The translations under genes were made by a program, and so were the position numbers. This document shows, piece by piece, positions 45,960 to 54,814 of a stretch of DNA of 64,000 nucleotides (positions are counted from its first letter, which is position 1; the number at the start of each line of letters is the position of its first letter). The stretch lies in assembly GCA_036504995.1 (NCBI GenBank), contig DASXUG010000017.1:254063-318062 (forward strand). The letters run 5' to 3'. Under the pieces are notes generated by a model. That model was not told the origin of the DNA. It ran no database searches and saw nothing but the letters and a program-made list of their open reading frames with translations. The stretch comes from DASXUG01 sp036504995. GTDB taxonomy: Bacteria > Pseudomonadota > Gammaproteobacteria > Burkholderiales > Methylophilaceae.

Positions 45960-46907
45960 ATGGTAATTTCTTTAGTGATGAGATATAAAAAATTGACGAC
46001 ACTTACTATAGATAGCGCTCAGCGTAAATCACTACTCCCTTGGGTGGTTCTGTTGGCGGGCTTTTTAGCCATGTATTTACCCACACTTTACGATTTGTTT
46101 AACGGTGTTTGGCGTACCGATAAGCAAGCACATGGCCCTATAGTCTTGGCCGTTTCAATTTGGTTTTTTTACTTTAAGACGCAAGACTTAAAAGAAACCG
46201 CTGTTCCCCTTAAAGCAGCGCCGATCTTAGGTCTGGTTGTGTTTGTGCTGGGTTTGTTGATGTACGTTTTGGGGCGCTCACAAAGTGTGTTGTTTCTTGA
46301 GGTGGGCTCCTTAGTTTTTATCCTTTTAGGTATTTTATATACTTTCTGGGGTACTAAACTGGCAAGGCATTATTGGTTTGCTTTTTTCTTTCTTTTATTT
46401 GTTATCCCACTACCTTCTTCATTGGTTGATGCAGCGACGCAACCAATGAAAATTGCTGCTTCTTATGGGGCGTATCATTTACTCAGTTGGTTGGGTTATC
46501 CTGTCACGCGCTTTGGCGTCATTATCAATATTGGGCCATATCCGTTATTTGTAGCGGATGCATGTGCAGGTTTAAATTCTCTTTTTACGCTAGAAGCATT
46601 AGGTTTGCTTTACATGAATATCATGCGTCATGAGTCAGCTTTGAGAAATGCCTTATTAGCGGCCCTGATTATTCCCATCTCATTCACCGCAAATGTGACG
46701 AGAGTGACCGTGCTGGCACTGATTACCTATCATCTTGGTAAAGAGGCGGGCGAAGGTTTCTTGCACGGATTTTCTGGCATGGTGCTTTTTATGACAGCAC
46801 TGTCTTTAATCATCGTTGTTGACTCACTGCTTAGAAAGTTTTCTCTATGGTGGGAGTCTAAAAAAAACGAGAAATCAGGCATGAGTAAAACGGGTGCCAG
46901 CATATGA
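45960..46907 (+). CDS. xrtB: exosortase B (XrtB/EpsH)
   Basis: Integral-membrane cysteine transpeptidase-like protein of 315 residues with about eight TM helices. The predicted catalytic triad is visible: Cys202 in VADACAGLNSLFTLE, Arg248 in FTANVTRVTVLAL and His269 in GEGFLHGFSGM. Exosortases process PEP-CTERM proteins; type B sits in EPS loci with EpsI, EpsL and EpsA, all present here. An ATG at 45960 is taken, preceded in frame by TTG. The next gene overlaps by 4 nt. Confidence 0.93.
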   Translation: MVISLVMRYKKLTTLTIDSAQRKSLLPWVVLLAGFLAMYLPTLYDLFNGVWRTDKQAHGPIVLAVSIWFFYFKTQDLKETAVPLKAAPILGLVVFVLGLLMYVLGRSQSVLFLEVGSLVFILLGILYTFWGTKLARHYWFAFFFLLFVIPLPSSLVDAATQPMKIAASYGAYHLLSWLGYPVTRFGVIINIGPYPLFVADACAGLNSLFTLEALGLLYMNIMRHESALRNALLAALIIPISFTANVTRVTVLALITYHLGKEAGEGFLHGFSGMVLFMTALSLIIVVDSLLRKFSLWWESKKNEKSGMSKTGASI

Positions 46908-47614
46908 GTGAATTAGTTAAAATTTCTTTTGGAAAAAGCCTTTTGCTGGCTATTTTAATGGCAATTGCTGCAATGGGTGCTGTCTATGCTAAACCCAAGT
47001 TACAAGCAGGAAAAGAGGCTCCATCACTAGAAAGTATTGTGCCGCATGAGTTTGGGGATTGGCATGAAGAGTCTGAGTCTGATCAGCAGGTGTCCCTTTC
47101 CACCGATGGTGAGAAATCACAAGATCAACCCTATGATCAGGTGCTGTCAAGAACCTATGTCAATTCAAGCGGCGATGCAGTTATGTTGGCTTTAGCTTAT
47201 GCCAAAGAACAAAAGCAGGATGTCAAAATACACCGGCCTGAGGTTTGTTATGTCGCGCAAGGATATACTTTATTAAGTAAAAATGATGTTGGGATTTTCC
47301 TTTCCCCGAATATGCCGACTGCACAGGGTAAACGTCTGTTGACCAAGCGTGACGGGCGTATAGAAACCGTGAGTTATTGGGTACGCGTCGGCAATGAATA
47401 TCCGCGTGGTGGTTTAGATGCGCGTATGGTGATTTTTAAGGACGGTCTAAAAGGTAAGATTGATGATGGCATATTGGTGCGTGCTTCAATAATTATCCCC
47501 AATGAGGCCAGTGCAGATGAGGCATTTGAGAAACAAGAGCGTTTTATGGCCGATTTGGTCAGGACAGTAGAGTTAACTGCACCAGGCGTGTTGACGAAGA
47601 ATAAAAATGATTAA
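46904..47614 (+). CDS. epsI: exosortase-associated protein EpsI
   Basis: Membrane-anchored periplasmic protein of 236 residues. A single N-terminal TM segment (about 9-26) precedes an EpsI domain. Recognisable parts are VPHEFGDWHEE near the start and the conserved VKIHRPEVCYVAQGYTLL, with the SYWVRVGNEYPRG segment later. EpsI is found as a separate gene or fused to exosortases; its biochemical role is not settled. It is translationally coupled to xrtB. Confidence 0.92.
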   Translation: MSELVKISFGKSLLLAILMAIAAMGAVYAKPKLQAGKEAPSLESIVPHEFGDWHEESESDQQVSLSTDGEKSQDQPYDQVLSRTYVNSSGDAVMLALAYAKEQKQDVKIHRPEVCYVAQGYTLLSKNDVGIFLSPNMPTAQGKRLLTKRDGRIETVSYWVRVGNEYPRGGLDARMVIFKDGLKGKIDDGILVRASIIIPNEASADEAFEKQERFMADLVRTVELTAPGVLTKNKND

Positions 47615-47682
47615 GTTAATGGAGTGTACGATTTTGTTTGTAGCTATTAGTTTGGCTCTAAGTGCTAGATTCGGTGGTAAGC

Positions 47683-48918
47683 ATGAGCCCCGTTAGGATA
47701 GCCTACTTTATCAATCAGTATCCTAAGGTCAGTCACAGTTTTATACGGCGCGAAATTCTAGCTTTGGAGCGACAAGGCTTTACCGTACAGCGCATTGCAT
47801 TGCGAGGTTGGCAGGATCATATTGTGGATGCGGATGACCTAAATGAGCGCCGGCAAACACAATATGTATTACAAGCGGGCATAGTGTCCTTATTGCTCGC
47901 TTGTTTTCGAATTTTTTTTCAATCACCCTGCCGATTTCTTTTCGCACTTAAACTTGCTCTTCACATGGGTAAGCGTGCAGATCGCCCATTACCACTGCAC
48001 TTAATTTACTTGGCAGAAGCGTGTCATATATTGCCTTGGTTAAAACACGCGCAACACATTCATGCCCACTTTGGCACGAACTCTACTGAAGTAGTGATGC
48101 TGGCCAATGCTTTAGGTGGCCCAAGTTATAGCTTTACCGTACATGGTCCAGAAGAGTTTGATAAGCCTGAATTTATTCACCTTGCTGAAAAAATTAAACG
48201 TGCTGCATTTGTTGTGGCGATTAGCTCATATGGACGTAGCCAGCTTTATCGCTGGATAGATAATGCCTTGTGGAGTAAGGTTAAAGTTGTGCATTGCGGA
48301 TTAGAGCAAGCCTTTCATGCGGTCGCAGCGGTTCCCATCCCAAGCAAGCCACGTATGGTCTGTGTGGGGCGTTTGTGCGAGCAAAAAGGGCAGTTGTTGC
48401 TAGTTGAAGCAGTCAGCCTATTGGCGAGCAAGGGTTTAAATTTTGAACTGGTGTTAGCTGGTGACGGGGAAATGCGCCCTGAAATCGAGGCGCTGATTAA
48501 ACAACGTAAGTTACAAGACAAAGTGGTTATTACTGGCTGGATTAGCAGTGATAAAGTGCGAGAGGAAATATTGGCCTCGCGCGCTTTGGTCTTACCAAGT
48601 TTTGCAGAGGGTTTACCTGTCGTAATCATGGAAGCGATGGCTTTACGTCGGCCTGTGTTGACTACCTATGTTGCAGGGATTCCCGAGTTAGTGTTAGACA
48701 AAACCTGTGGTTGGTTGTTTGCGGCGGGTGACGTTCAGGCTTTGGCTGATGCTATAGAGCAGTTTTTATCAACACCTGACGATGCTTTGCAAGCAATGGG
48801 CGATGCTGCGTATCAACGTGTAATAGCACGCCATTCTATTGATACAGAAGCCTTTAAGCTTGGTGAGTTATTTCGCGCAACCATCAATAATAAGACGGTG
48901 ACCGAGGGGACATCATGA
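47683..48918 (+). CDS. GT4 glycosyltransferase of the EPS locus
   Basis: GT-B glycosyltransferase (411 residues) beginning RIAYFINQYPKVSHSFIRREI, the N-terminus typical for EpsE/colanic-acid-type GT4 enzymes. HIHAHFGTNSTEV and SFTVHGPEEF mark the acceptor domain; MVCVGRLCEQKGQLLLVEA and LPSFAEGLPVVIMEAMALRRP mark the donor domain. An ATG at 47683 is preferred to a GTG at 47662. It overlaps the next gene by 4 nt. The sugar specificity cannot be read. Confidence 0.9.
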   Translation: MSPVRIAYFINQYPKVSHSFIRREILALERQGFTVQRIALRGWQDHIVDADDLNERRQTQYVLQAGIVSLLLACFRIFFQSPCRFLFALKLALHMGKRADRPLPLHLIYLAEACHILPWLKHAQHIHAHFGTNSTEVVMLANALGGPSYSFTVHGPEEFDKPEFIHLAEKIKRAAFVVAISSYGRSQLYRWIDNALWSKVKVVHCGLEQAFHAVAAVPIPSKPRMVCVGRLCEQKGQLLLVEAVSLLASKGLNFELVLAGDGEMRPEIEALIKQRKLQDKVVITGWISSDKVREEILASRALVLPSFAEGLPVVIMEAMALRRPVLTTYVAGIPELVLDKTCGWLFAAGDVQALADAIEQFLSTPDDALQAMGDAAYQRVIARHSIDTEAFKLGELFRATINNKTVTEGTS

Positions 48919-50093
48919 TCATACTTCAGGTGCTTTTTATTGTTGCGCTCGTTATTTTGAGCTTGCCCGTATTGTTGCTGTTCGTACAAGTGGTTTTTTC
49001 TTTACGGCAATATCATCCGCAACCTATGCCAGACGTAAATAGACCTAGTGTGGCGGTGTTGATTCCAGCACATAATGAATCCTCTGGAGTTATTCCCACA
49101 CTACAGTCTTTAAAATCACAATTACAAGCAGGGGATCGCATTGTATTGGTTGCAGATAACTGCTCCGACGATACTGCCAGTATTGCAAGAGCTGAGGGTG
49201 TAGAGGTGATTGAGCGCTCAAATTTAAATCTACGCGGGAAAGGGTATGCATTAGATTTTGGTATGAGATACTTAATGGAATCTCCACCAGAAGTGGTCAT
49301 TATTGTGGATGCGGATTGTATTGTTGAATCTGGGGGCCTGGAAAGGTTGGCGCGTACCTGTGTGGCTAAGAATAGGCCTGTGCAAGCGCTCTATTTAATG
49401 AAATCGCCAGCACAAGCCAGTTTGAAAACAAAAATTGCTGAGTTTGCTTGGGCGGTCAAAGACTGGGCACGCCCACTAGGTTACTTGCAACTAGGTTTGC
49501 CTTGTCAGTTGATGGGTACAGGTATGGCTTTTCCTTGGGCGCTGTTACAGTCTGCTGAGCTTGCGACGGGGCATATTGTCGAAGATTTAAAGCTTGGTCT
49601 GGAATTTGCTGGTGCAAGAAGAGCACCATTGTTTTGTCCTGAAGCGCTCGTAACCAGCACTTTTCCACAGAATAGCGAGGGGGTGCAATCACAACGCACG
49701 CGTTGGGAGCATGGTCATCTGAGCATGATTCTTCAAGATGGACCGCGTGAACTAATGGCAAGTATCAACTCTTTGAATCTAGGTTTGTTTGCCTTAGCAG
49801 TTGATATGTGTGTGCCACCTTTGGCGCTGTTGATGCTGTTTGTATTGGCGTTATGTTGTTTTTCAGTGGTGATTGCGGTGCTAACGACTAGTCTAATGCC
49901 TTGGGTTTTAGTATTTTTTACATTATTAATTTTGGTGTTCGGTATACTATTTGCGTGGACAAAATTTGGCAAATCAATCATCTCGTTAAAGGAGTTGTTA
50001 TCTGTTCCACTCTATATTTTGGGAAAAGTGTCGTTATATATTAAGTTTCTTGTAAAACGGCAAGTGGAGTGGGTGAGATCAAATCGGGATTAG
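48915..50093 (+). CDS. GT2 membrane glycosyltransferase
   Basis: Family 2 glycosyltransferase of 392 residues. It has one N-terminal TM segment, a GT-A domain with VAVLIPAHNESSGVIPTL, VADNCSDDT, VIIVDADCIVE and QRTRWEHGHL (QxxRW), and C-terminal TM helices (about 295-355). QxxRW indicates a processive-type or related inverting enzyme. Coupled to the preceding GT4 by overlapping start and stop codons. Confidence 0.9.
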   Translation: MIILQVLFIVALVILSLPVLLLFVQVVFSLRQYHPQPMPDVNRPSVAVLIPAHNESSGVIPTLQSLKSQLQAGDRIVLVADNCSDDTASIARAEGVEVIERSNLNLRGKGYALDFGMRYLMESPPEVVIIVDADCIVESGGLERLARTCVAKNRPVQALYLMKSPAQASLKTKIAEFAWAVKDWARPLGYLQLGLPCQLMGTGMAFPWALLQSAELATGHIVEDLKLGLEFAGARRAPLFCPEALVTSTFPQNSEGVQSQRTRWEHGHLSMILQDGPRELMASINSLNLGLFALAVDMCVPPLALLMLFVLALCCFSVVIAVLTTSLMPWVLVFFTLLILVFGILFAWTKFGKSIISLKELLSVPLYILGKVSLYIKFLVKRQVEWVRSNRD

Positions 50094-50203
50094 CTTTATA
50101 TGATTGTTAACTGGAGCATTACTATTAAATGAGCTTTTTAAATTTCATTAAAACATATAACAATTAAAACAATAAAACCAATATTAAATATAACGGGGTA
50201 GCT

Positions 50204-50968
50204 TTGGATAAGCAATTTAAATTATTTGACATTAAGATAGACCGACTCAGCATGCAAGAAACTGTGCAGGTGATAAGGGGATGGTTGCACGCACCTGAGC
50301 GCGCATGTAAGTATGTTGTCACGCCTAATGTTGACCATGTCGTGGTGTTAGAAAAACACAGTAAATTCAAACAAGCTTATGATAAAGCCGCGTTAACCGT
50401 GATTGACGGTAACCCAGTATTATGGGTTGCAAGACTGCTAGGCGAGTCTGTTCCATGTACTGTTCGCGGTAGTGATCTTACTCCTGCAATATTTGCATGT
50501 TTTAATAATAAGCAAGAGTCAGTAAAGGTCTTTTTGTTGGGGGCAGCGGCAGGTGTTGCGGACAGAGCGGCGGCAAGAATTATGCAGAAGTGGCCTTATG
50601 TTAGTGTAGTTGGTACCATGAGTCCACCCTATGGTTTTGAGAAAAGTATTGTTGAGTCGGATGCAATTTGCAATGCGGTTAATGCATCGGGAGCAGATTT
50701 GCTAGTGATAGGCTTAGGTGCGCCAAAACAAGAGTTGTGGGTGCATCAGTATCAACAACAGTTATCGGTGAAAGTGGCATTATGTGTAGGTGCAACGATA
50801 GACTTTATGGCGGGTGAAAAAAGTCGTGCGCCTGTTTGGATGAGAAAAGCCTATTTGGAGTGGTTGCATCGTGCGCTGAGTGAGCCTAAGCGTTTAGGTA
50901 TGCGTTATTTAAAAGATGCAGTTATTTTTCCAAAACTGGTTTTGAAGGAGCTATTTGTAAATCGTTGA
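50204..50968 (+). CDS. WecG/TagA/CpsF family glycosyltransferase
   Basis: GT26 family protein of 254 residues. Motifs are VVTPNVDHVVVLEKH, AALTVIDGNPVLWVARLLG, SVKVFLLGAAAGVADRAA, LLVIGLGAPKQELWV and VGATIDFMAGEKSRAP. The family transfers ManNAc(A) or related sugars to lipid-linked intermediates. The start is a TTG at 50204 with ACGGGG 7 nt upstream. Confidence 0.92.
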   Translation: MDKQFKLFDIKIDRLSMQETVQVIRGWLHAPERACKYVVTPNVDHVVVLEKHSKFKQAYDKAALTVIDGNPVLWVARLLGESVPCTVRGSDLTPAIFACFNNKQESVKVFLLGAAAGVADRAAARIMQKWPYVSVVGTMSPPYGFEKSIVESDAICNAVNASGADLLVIGLGAPKQELWVHQYQQQLSVKVALCVGATIDFMAGEKSRAPVWMRKAYLEWLHRALSEPKRLGMRYLKDAVIFPKLVLKELFVNR

Positions 50969-51013
50969 GTAAAGTGTTTGCTACTTTGAATAAATGTTTT
51001 GAGGATAGATAGA

Positions 51014-52429
51014 ATGAAAAAAATAATTCCTGTGATTTTATCAGGTGGTTCTGGTACACGTTTGTGGCCTTTGTCTCGTGCATCTTTACCTAAGCAATTG
51101 TTGCCTTTAGTTTCCGATGATTCAATGTTACAAGCAACATTAAAAAGACTTTCAGGCTGGGCGACAATCGCCGAGCCCATGGTGGTATGTGGCAATGACC
51201 ATCGATTTTTGGTTGCTGAGCAGTTACGCGATATGAAAGTTGAGCCTCGCTTAATTATGTTAGAGCCTACAGGTCGAAATACAGCACCAGCTATTGCTGC
51301 AGCTGCTTGTGCTTTGGAGAGCGACGATGTCTTGATGTTGGTTTTGCCAGCAGATCATGTTATTAGTAATTTGGTTGCGTTTGAGGCTGCTGTAAATCAG
51401 GCGGCAAAAGCCGCTGAAATGGGACAACTAGTCACTTTTGGCATACAACCTAATATGCCTGAGACAGGCTATGGCTATATTCAGGCAGGCACTGCTTTTG
51501 ACAATGTAGATGGCTGTTTTAAAGTGGCACGCTTTGTTGAAAAACCTAATGCCGAAATTGCACAACAGTATCTAGATGAGGGTAATTATTTCTGGAATAG
51601 TGGTATGTTCTTATTCAAGCCGCAAGTATATCTAAGCGAGCTTACAAAATTTAATCCTGAAATGGTTGATTACGCACGTAAAGCATTTAATGCGAGTTAC
51701 AAAGATCTTGATTTTTGTCGTCTAGAAGAGCAAGCATTTTCAGCATGTCCGTCAGATTCTATTGATTATGCAGTCATGGAAAAAACAACATTAGCGACGG
51801 TTGTCCCTGTTGATATGGGTTGGAACGATGTTGGCTCATGGACAGCACTATGGGATGTGCAAGCCAAAGATGCCGATGGTAATGCAATTCGTGGTGATGT
51901 GTATGTGACTGATGTTAAAAATACATTGATTCGTGGGGAAAGTCGTTTTGTGGCGGCTGTAGGCGTTAAAGATTTATTGATTGTAGAAACTTCAGATGCC
52001 GTATTGGTTGCACACAAAGACTGTGCGCAAGAGGTTAAAAAAATAGTGGATTATCTCAAGGCTGCAAAACGTTCAGAGCATCAAGTGCACTCACGTGTTT
52101 ACCGCCCTTGGGGTTGGTACGAGGGTATTGATGCTGGTGATCGTTTTCAGGTTAAACGCATTATGGTTAAACCAGGGGAAAAACTATCGTTACAAATGCA
52201 CCATCATCGTGCAGAGCATTGGGTTGTCGTCAGTGGTTCAGCCATTATTACCATTGAAGGTGAGTCTAAAATTTACTCTGAAAACCAGTCAACTTATATC
52301 CCGATTGGCGCGACACATCGTCTGGAAAATCCAGGAAAATTGCCTCTGCACTTGATAGAAGTGCAGTCAGGAGCTTACTTAGGTGAGGATGATATTGTTC
52401 GTTTTAATGATACCTATGGACGTGTTTAG
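51014..52429 (+). CDS. manC: mannose-1-phosphate guanylyltransferase / mannose-6-phosphate isomerase
   Basis: Bifunctional enzyme (471 residues) making GDP-mannose. The nucleotidyltransferase domain begins PVILSGGSGTRLWPLSR with SLPKQLLPL, and includes FVEKPNAEIAQQYL and NSGMFLFK. The C-terminal cupin isomerase domain has RPWGWYEGID, QVKRIMVKPGEKLSLQMHHHRAEHW and PIGATHRLENPGK. An ATG at 51014 after GAGGATA is preferred to an in-frame TTG at 50999. It supplies mannose for the polymer. Confidence 0.95.
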   Translation: MKKIIPVILSGGSGTRLWPLSRASLPKQLLPLVSDDSMLQATLKRLSGWATIAEPMVVCGNDHRFLVAEQLRDMKVEPRLIMLEPTGRNTAPAIAAAACALESDDVLMLVLPADHVISNLVAFEAAVNQAAKAAEMGQLVTFGIQPNMPETGYGYIQAGTAFDNVDGCFKVARFVEKPNAEIAQQYLDEGNYFWNSGMFLFKPQVYLSELTKFNPEMVDYARKAFNASYKDLDFCRLEEQAFSACPSDSIDYAVMEKTTLATVVPVDMGWNDVGSWTALWDVQAKDADGNAIRGDVYVTDVKNTLIRGESRFVAAVGVKDLLIVETSDAVLVAHKDCAQEVKKIVDYLKAAKRSEHQVHSRVYRPWGWYEGIDAGDRFQVKRIMVKPGEKLSLQMHHHRAEHWVVVSGSAIITIEGESKIYSENQSTYIPIGATHRLENPGKLPLHLIEVQSGAYLGEDDIVRFNDTYGRV

Positions 52430-52499
52430 TATTGCCTTGGTATTGAGTAGCTGTATAAAGTAAATTGACTTAAGTTTGTCTGAAAGTGCAGTCACGCCC

Positions 52500-53636
52500 A
52501 TGTTTCGGTTAATGAATGGATTGAAGAAATCAACATGGGTGTTGAGTTTAGTCATTTTTAGTTTTGCTGTGCAAATGACCATTCCAGCTTATGCAGGGGA
52601 AGAGCTCAGGCAGCTTATGAATTCGCCGTCAGAAGGCTCACTGATTAAGCCCGAAAATGTGGCAGTGATTGTCAATCAGTTGGATGATAAAAGCGTAGAA
52701 GTCGGTCAGTATTATTTAACGGCACGTAATATTCCAGCAAAGAATTTAATCAAAGTCAGCCTTCCCAAAGCACTTAAGGCTATATCAGTTGAGGAGTTCG
52801 AAAAGCTAAGAAAATCCGTTTATGCAGGTTTGAGTGATGATATTCAGGTCATCGTGATGGTGTGGACGACGCCTTATGCCGTGGATTGTAACTCGATAAC
52901 CTCCGCTATGACCTTTGGCTTTGATAATACCAATTGTGTTTGTAACCCAGCAAAACCCAACTTCAAGCTCAACCCATATTTTGATAGTGCATCCAAAAAA
53001 CCACTGAAAGATTATGGCATGCGTTTGTCGATGCTTTTGCCGATAGAGTCAGTCCGTCAGGCCAAGGAGTTGATTGATCGTGGTGTGTTAAGCTCGTTTA
53101 AGCTCAACGATGGTTCAGCTTATTTATTAAGGACAGACGATGTTGCCAGAAGTGGGCCACGCGAACAATTTTTCCCTCCTGATTTAGCTAAAATCCCTGC
53201 TAAAGGTTTGACTATAAGAAACATGAAGGTGAATGCCATTGAACACCGAGATGATGTGATGTTTTACTTTACTGGGGCGTCGAGTGTGCCGCGTTTGGAG
53301 ACGCTAAACTTCTTACCAGGGGCTATTGCCGATCACCTCACTTCATATGGCGGGGATTTGCTAGGTACAGGGCAAATGTCTAGCATGCGCTGGCTGATTG
53401 CAGGCGCAACTGCAAGTTATGGTACCGTGAGCGAGCCGTGCAATTATTGGCAAAAATTTCCCAACCCAGCGGTGCTAATGAAGCACTACTTGAATGGTGA
53501 AACAGCGGTTGAAGCTTATTGGAAAAGTGTGGCGTGGTTAGGGCAAGGCATCTTTATCGGTGAGCCACTGGCCGCTCCATATCAAGCGACACGGGTGATA
53601 CCAACTACAGATAACAACACAGAGACGAAGCAGTAA
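52500..53636 (+). CDS. TIGR03790-type protein, exported, exosortase-linked
   Basis: Probably exported protein of about 378 residues. A signal peptide (STWVLSLVIFSFAVQM...PAYA) precedes the mature domain. Features are VAVIVNQLDDKSVEVGQYYLTARNIPAKNLIKVSLP, VIVMVWTTPYAVDCNSITSAMTFG, and LPGAIADHLTSYGGDL, then GATASYGTVSEPCNYWQKFPNP and SVAWLGQGIFIGEPLAAPY. This matches my memory of TIGR03790, an uncharacterised family largely restricted to genomes with exosortases. The GASASYGTV/EPC section recalls caspase-like folds, but I cannot assign a catalytic pair. The start is uncertain (TTG 52476, ATG 52500 or ATG 52512). Confidence 0.75.
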   Translation: MFRLMNGLKKSTWVLSLVIFSFAVQMTIPAYAGEELRQLMNSPSEGSLIKPENVAVIVNQLDDKSVEVGQYYLTARNIPAKNLIKVSLPKALKAISVEEFEKLRKSVYAGLSDDIQVIVMVWTTPYAVDCNSITSAMTFGFDNTNCVCNPAKPNFKLNPYFDSASKKPLKDYGMRLSMLLPIESVRQAKELIDRGVLSSFKLNDGSAYLLRTDDVARSGPREQFFPPDLAKIPAKGLTIRNMKVNAIEHRDDVMFYFTGASSVPRLETLNFLPGAIADHLTSYGGDLLGTGQMSSMRWLIAGATASYGTVSEPCNYWQKFPNPAVLMKHYLNGETAVEAYWKSVAWLGQGIFIGEPLAAPYQATRVIPTTDNNTETKQ

Positions 53637-53818
53637 TGTAAATTTTCTTTAATTAAAGCTATTTTGTAATATAAAGAGGTGAAGTTTGTCACATTCTGGT
53701 CAATAATTGTCACCATAATAGTTCGCATAAGATACCATGTGTTTTTGTAGTATGATATTTGGGCATGATACGTGCTATACAAATTGAACAAAATTCTTAA
53801 TTTATTTCTTGGGTTAAT

Positions 53819-54733
53819 ATGAAGATGATTAAAAAAGTCACTAAAGCAGTTTTTCCAGTCGCGGGTATGGGTACGCGCTTTTTACCAGCAACTAAAGCAA
53901 ATCCAAAAGAGATGTTGCCGATTGTTGATAAACCATTAATTCAATATGCAGTAGAGGAAGCTGTTGCTGCTGGCATTACAGACTTGATTTTTATTACAGG
54001 CCGCAATAAGCGTTCAATTTCAGACCATTTTGATATGGCTTATGAGCTGGAAAACGAGTTAGAGCGTAATGGTAAAACTCAGCTACTGAAAATTGTACAA
54101 AATATTGTGCCTAAGCATGTTAACTGTATATATATTCGTCAAACGCAAGCTTTAGGCTTGGGCCACGCGGTGCGCTTAGCCAAGCCAGTGGTTAATGATG
54201 ATGCATTTGCTATTTTGCTTGCTGACGATTTGTTAGACGGCAAAGTCCCTGTCATGAAGCAAATGGTTGATGCTTATGATTATTACCGTTGCTCATTATT
54301 GGGTGTGGAAAATGTGCCAGCAGATCAGACTGGTAGCTATGGTATTGTAGCTACCACGCCAGTTAAACCACATATTGAGCAAGTTTCTGCCATTATTGAG
54401 AAACCAAAACCAGAAGAGTCACCTTCTACCTTAGCTGTGGTGGGGCGTTACATTCTCACGCCAAGAATTTTCCATCATTTAGATAATGTTAAGCCAGGTA
54501 AAGGTGGTGAAATTCAATTAACCGATGGTATTTCTGCGCTTCTAAATGAAGAGCAAATTCTAGCCTACCGTTTTGATGGTATTCGCTATGACTGCGGTTC
54601 TAAAGCTGGTTATTTGGAAGCCACTGTACGTCTCGGTCTGAAACACGCCGAGTGCGGAAAAGATTTCCGTGCCTTCTTAGAGAAAGAAATGGTTGAGCAA
54701 GGGATTTGCCCAAAGCCAGAAAAAAAGAAATAA
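53819..54733 (+). CDS. galU: UTP-glucose-1-phosphate uridylyltransferase
   Basis: Makes UDP-glucose (304 residues). It starts KAVFPVAGMGTRFLPATKANPKEM. Other motifs are VDKPLIQYAVEEA, GLGHAVRLAKP, AILLADDLLDG, the substrate segment GKGGEIQLTDGI and RYDCGSKAGYLEATV. It supplies UDP-Glc for the polymer, for glycolipids, and for the dehydrogenase at the window's end. It ends at a strong bidirectional hairpin. Confidence 0.96.
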   Translation: MKMIKKVTKAVFPVAGMGTRFLPATKANPKEMLPIVDKPLIQYAVEEAVAAGITDLIFITGRNKRSISDHFDMAYELENELERNGKTQLLKIVQNIVPKHVNCIYIRQTQALGLGHAVRLAKPVVNDDAFAILLADDLLDGKVPVMKQMVDAYDYYRCSLLGVENVPADQTGSYGIVATTPVKPHIEQVSAIIEKPKPEESPSTLAVVGRYILTPRIFHHLDNVKPGKGGEIQLTDGISALLNEEQILAYRFDGIRYDCGSKAGYLEATVRLGLKHAECGKDFRAFLEKEMVEQGICPKPEKKK

Positions 54734-54758
54734 GCTACGTTTGAGTTAATGGTAGCTT

Positions 54759-54814
54759 AAAAAAGGCTTTTGATCGTGTTGAGATTTTCTCAGCAATGAT
54801 TAAAAGCCTTTTTT
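54759..54814. terminator. bidirectional terminator between galU and the decarboxylase
   Basis: AAAAAAGGCTTTT (54759-54771) is exactly complementary to AAAAGCCTTTTTT (54802-54814), so T-runs end the hairpin on both strands. The loop region also has partial pairing. It overlaps the stop codon of the minus-strand gene. Confidence 0.88.

Noticed and set aside
53687..53713. Three TGTCAC/GGTCAA-like half-sites upstream of galU, resembling a PhoB array
   Set aside because: Periods are 11 and 10 bp, the middle half-site matches poorly, and it lies over 100 bp from the start; too weak to call.
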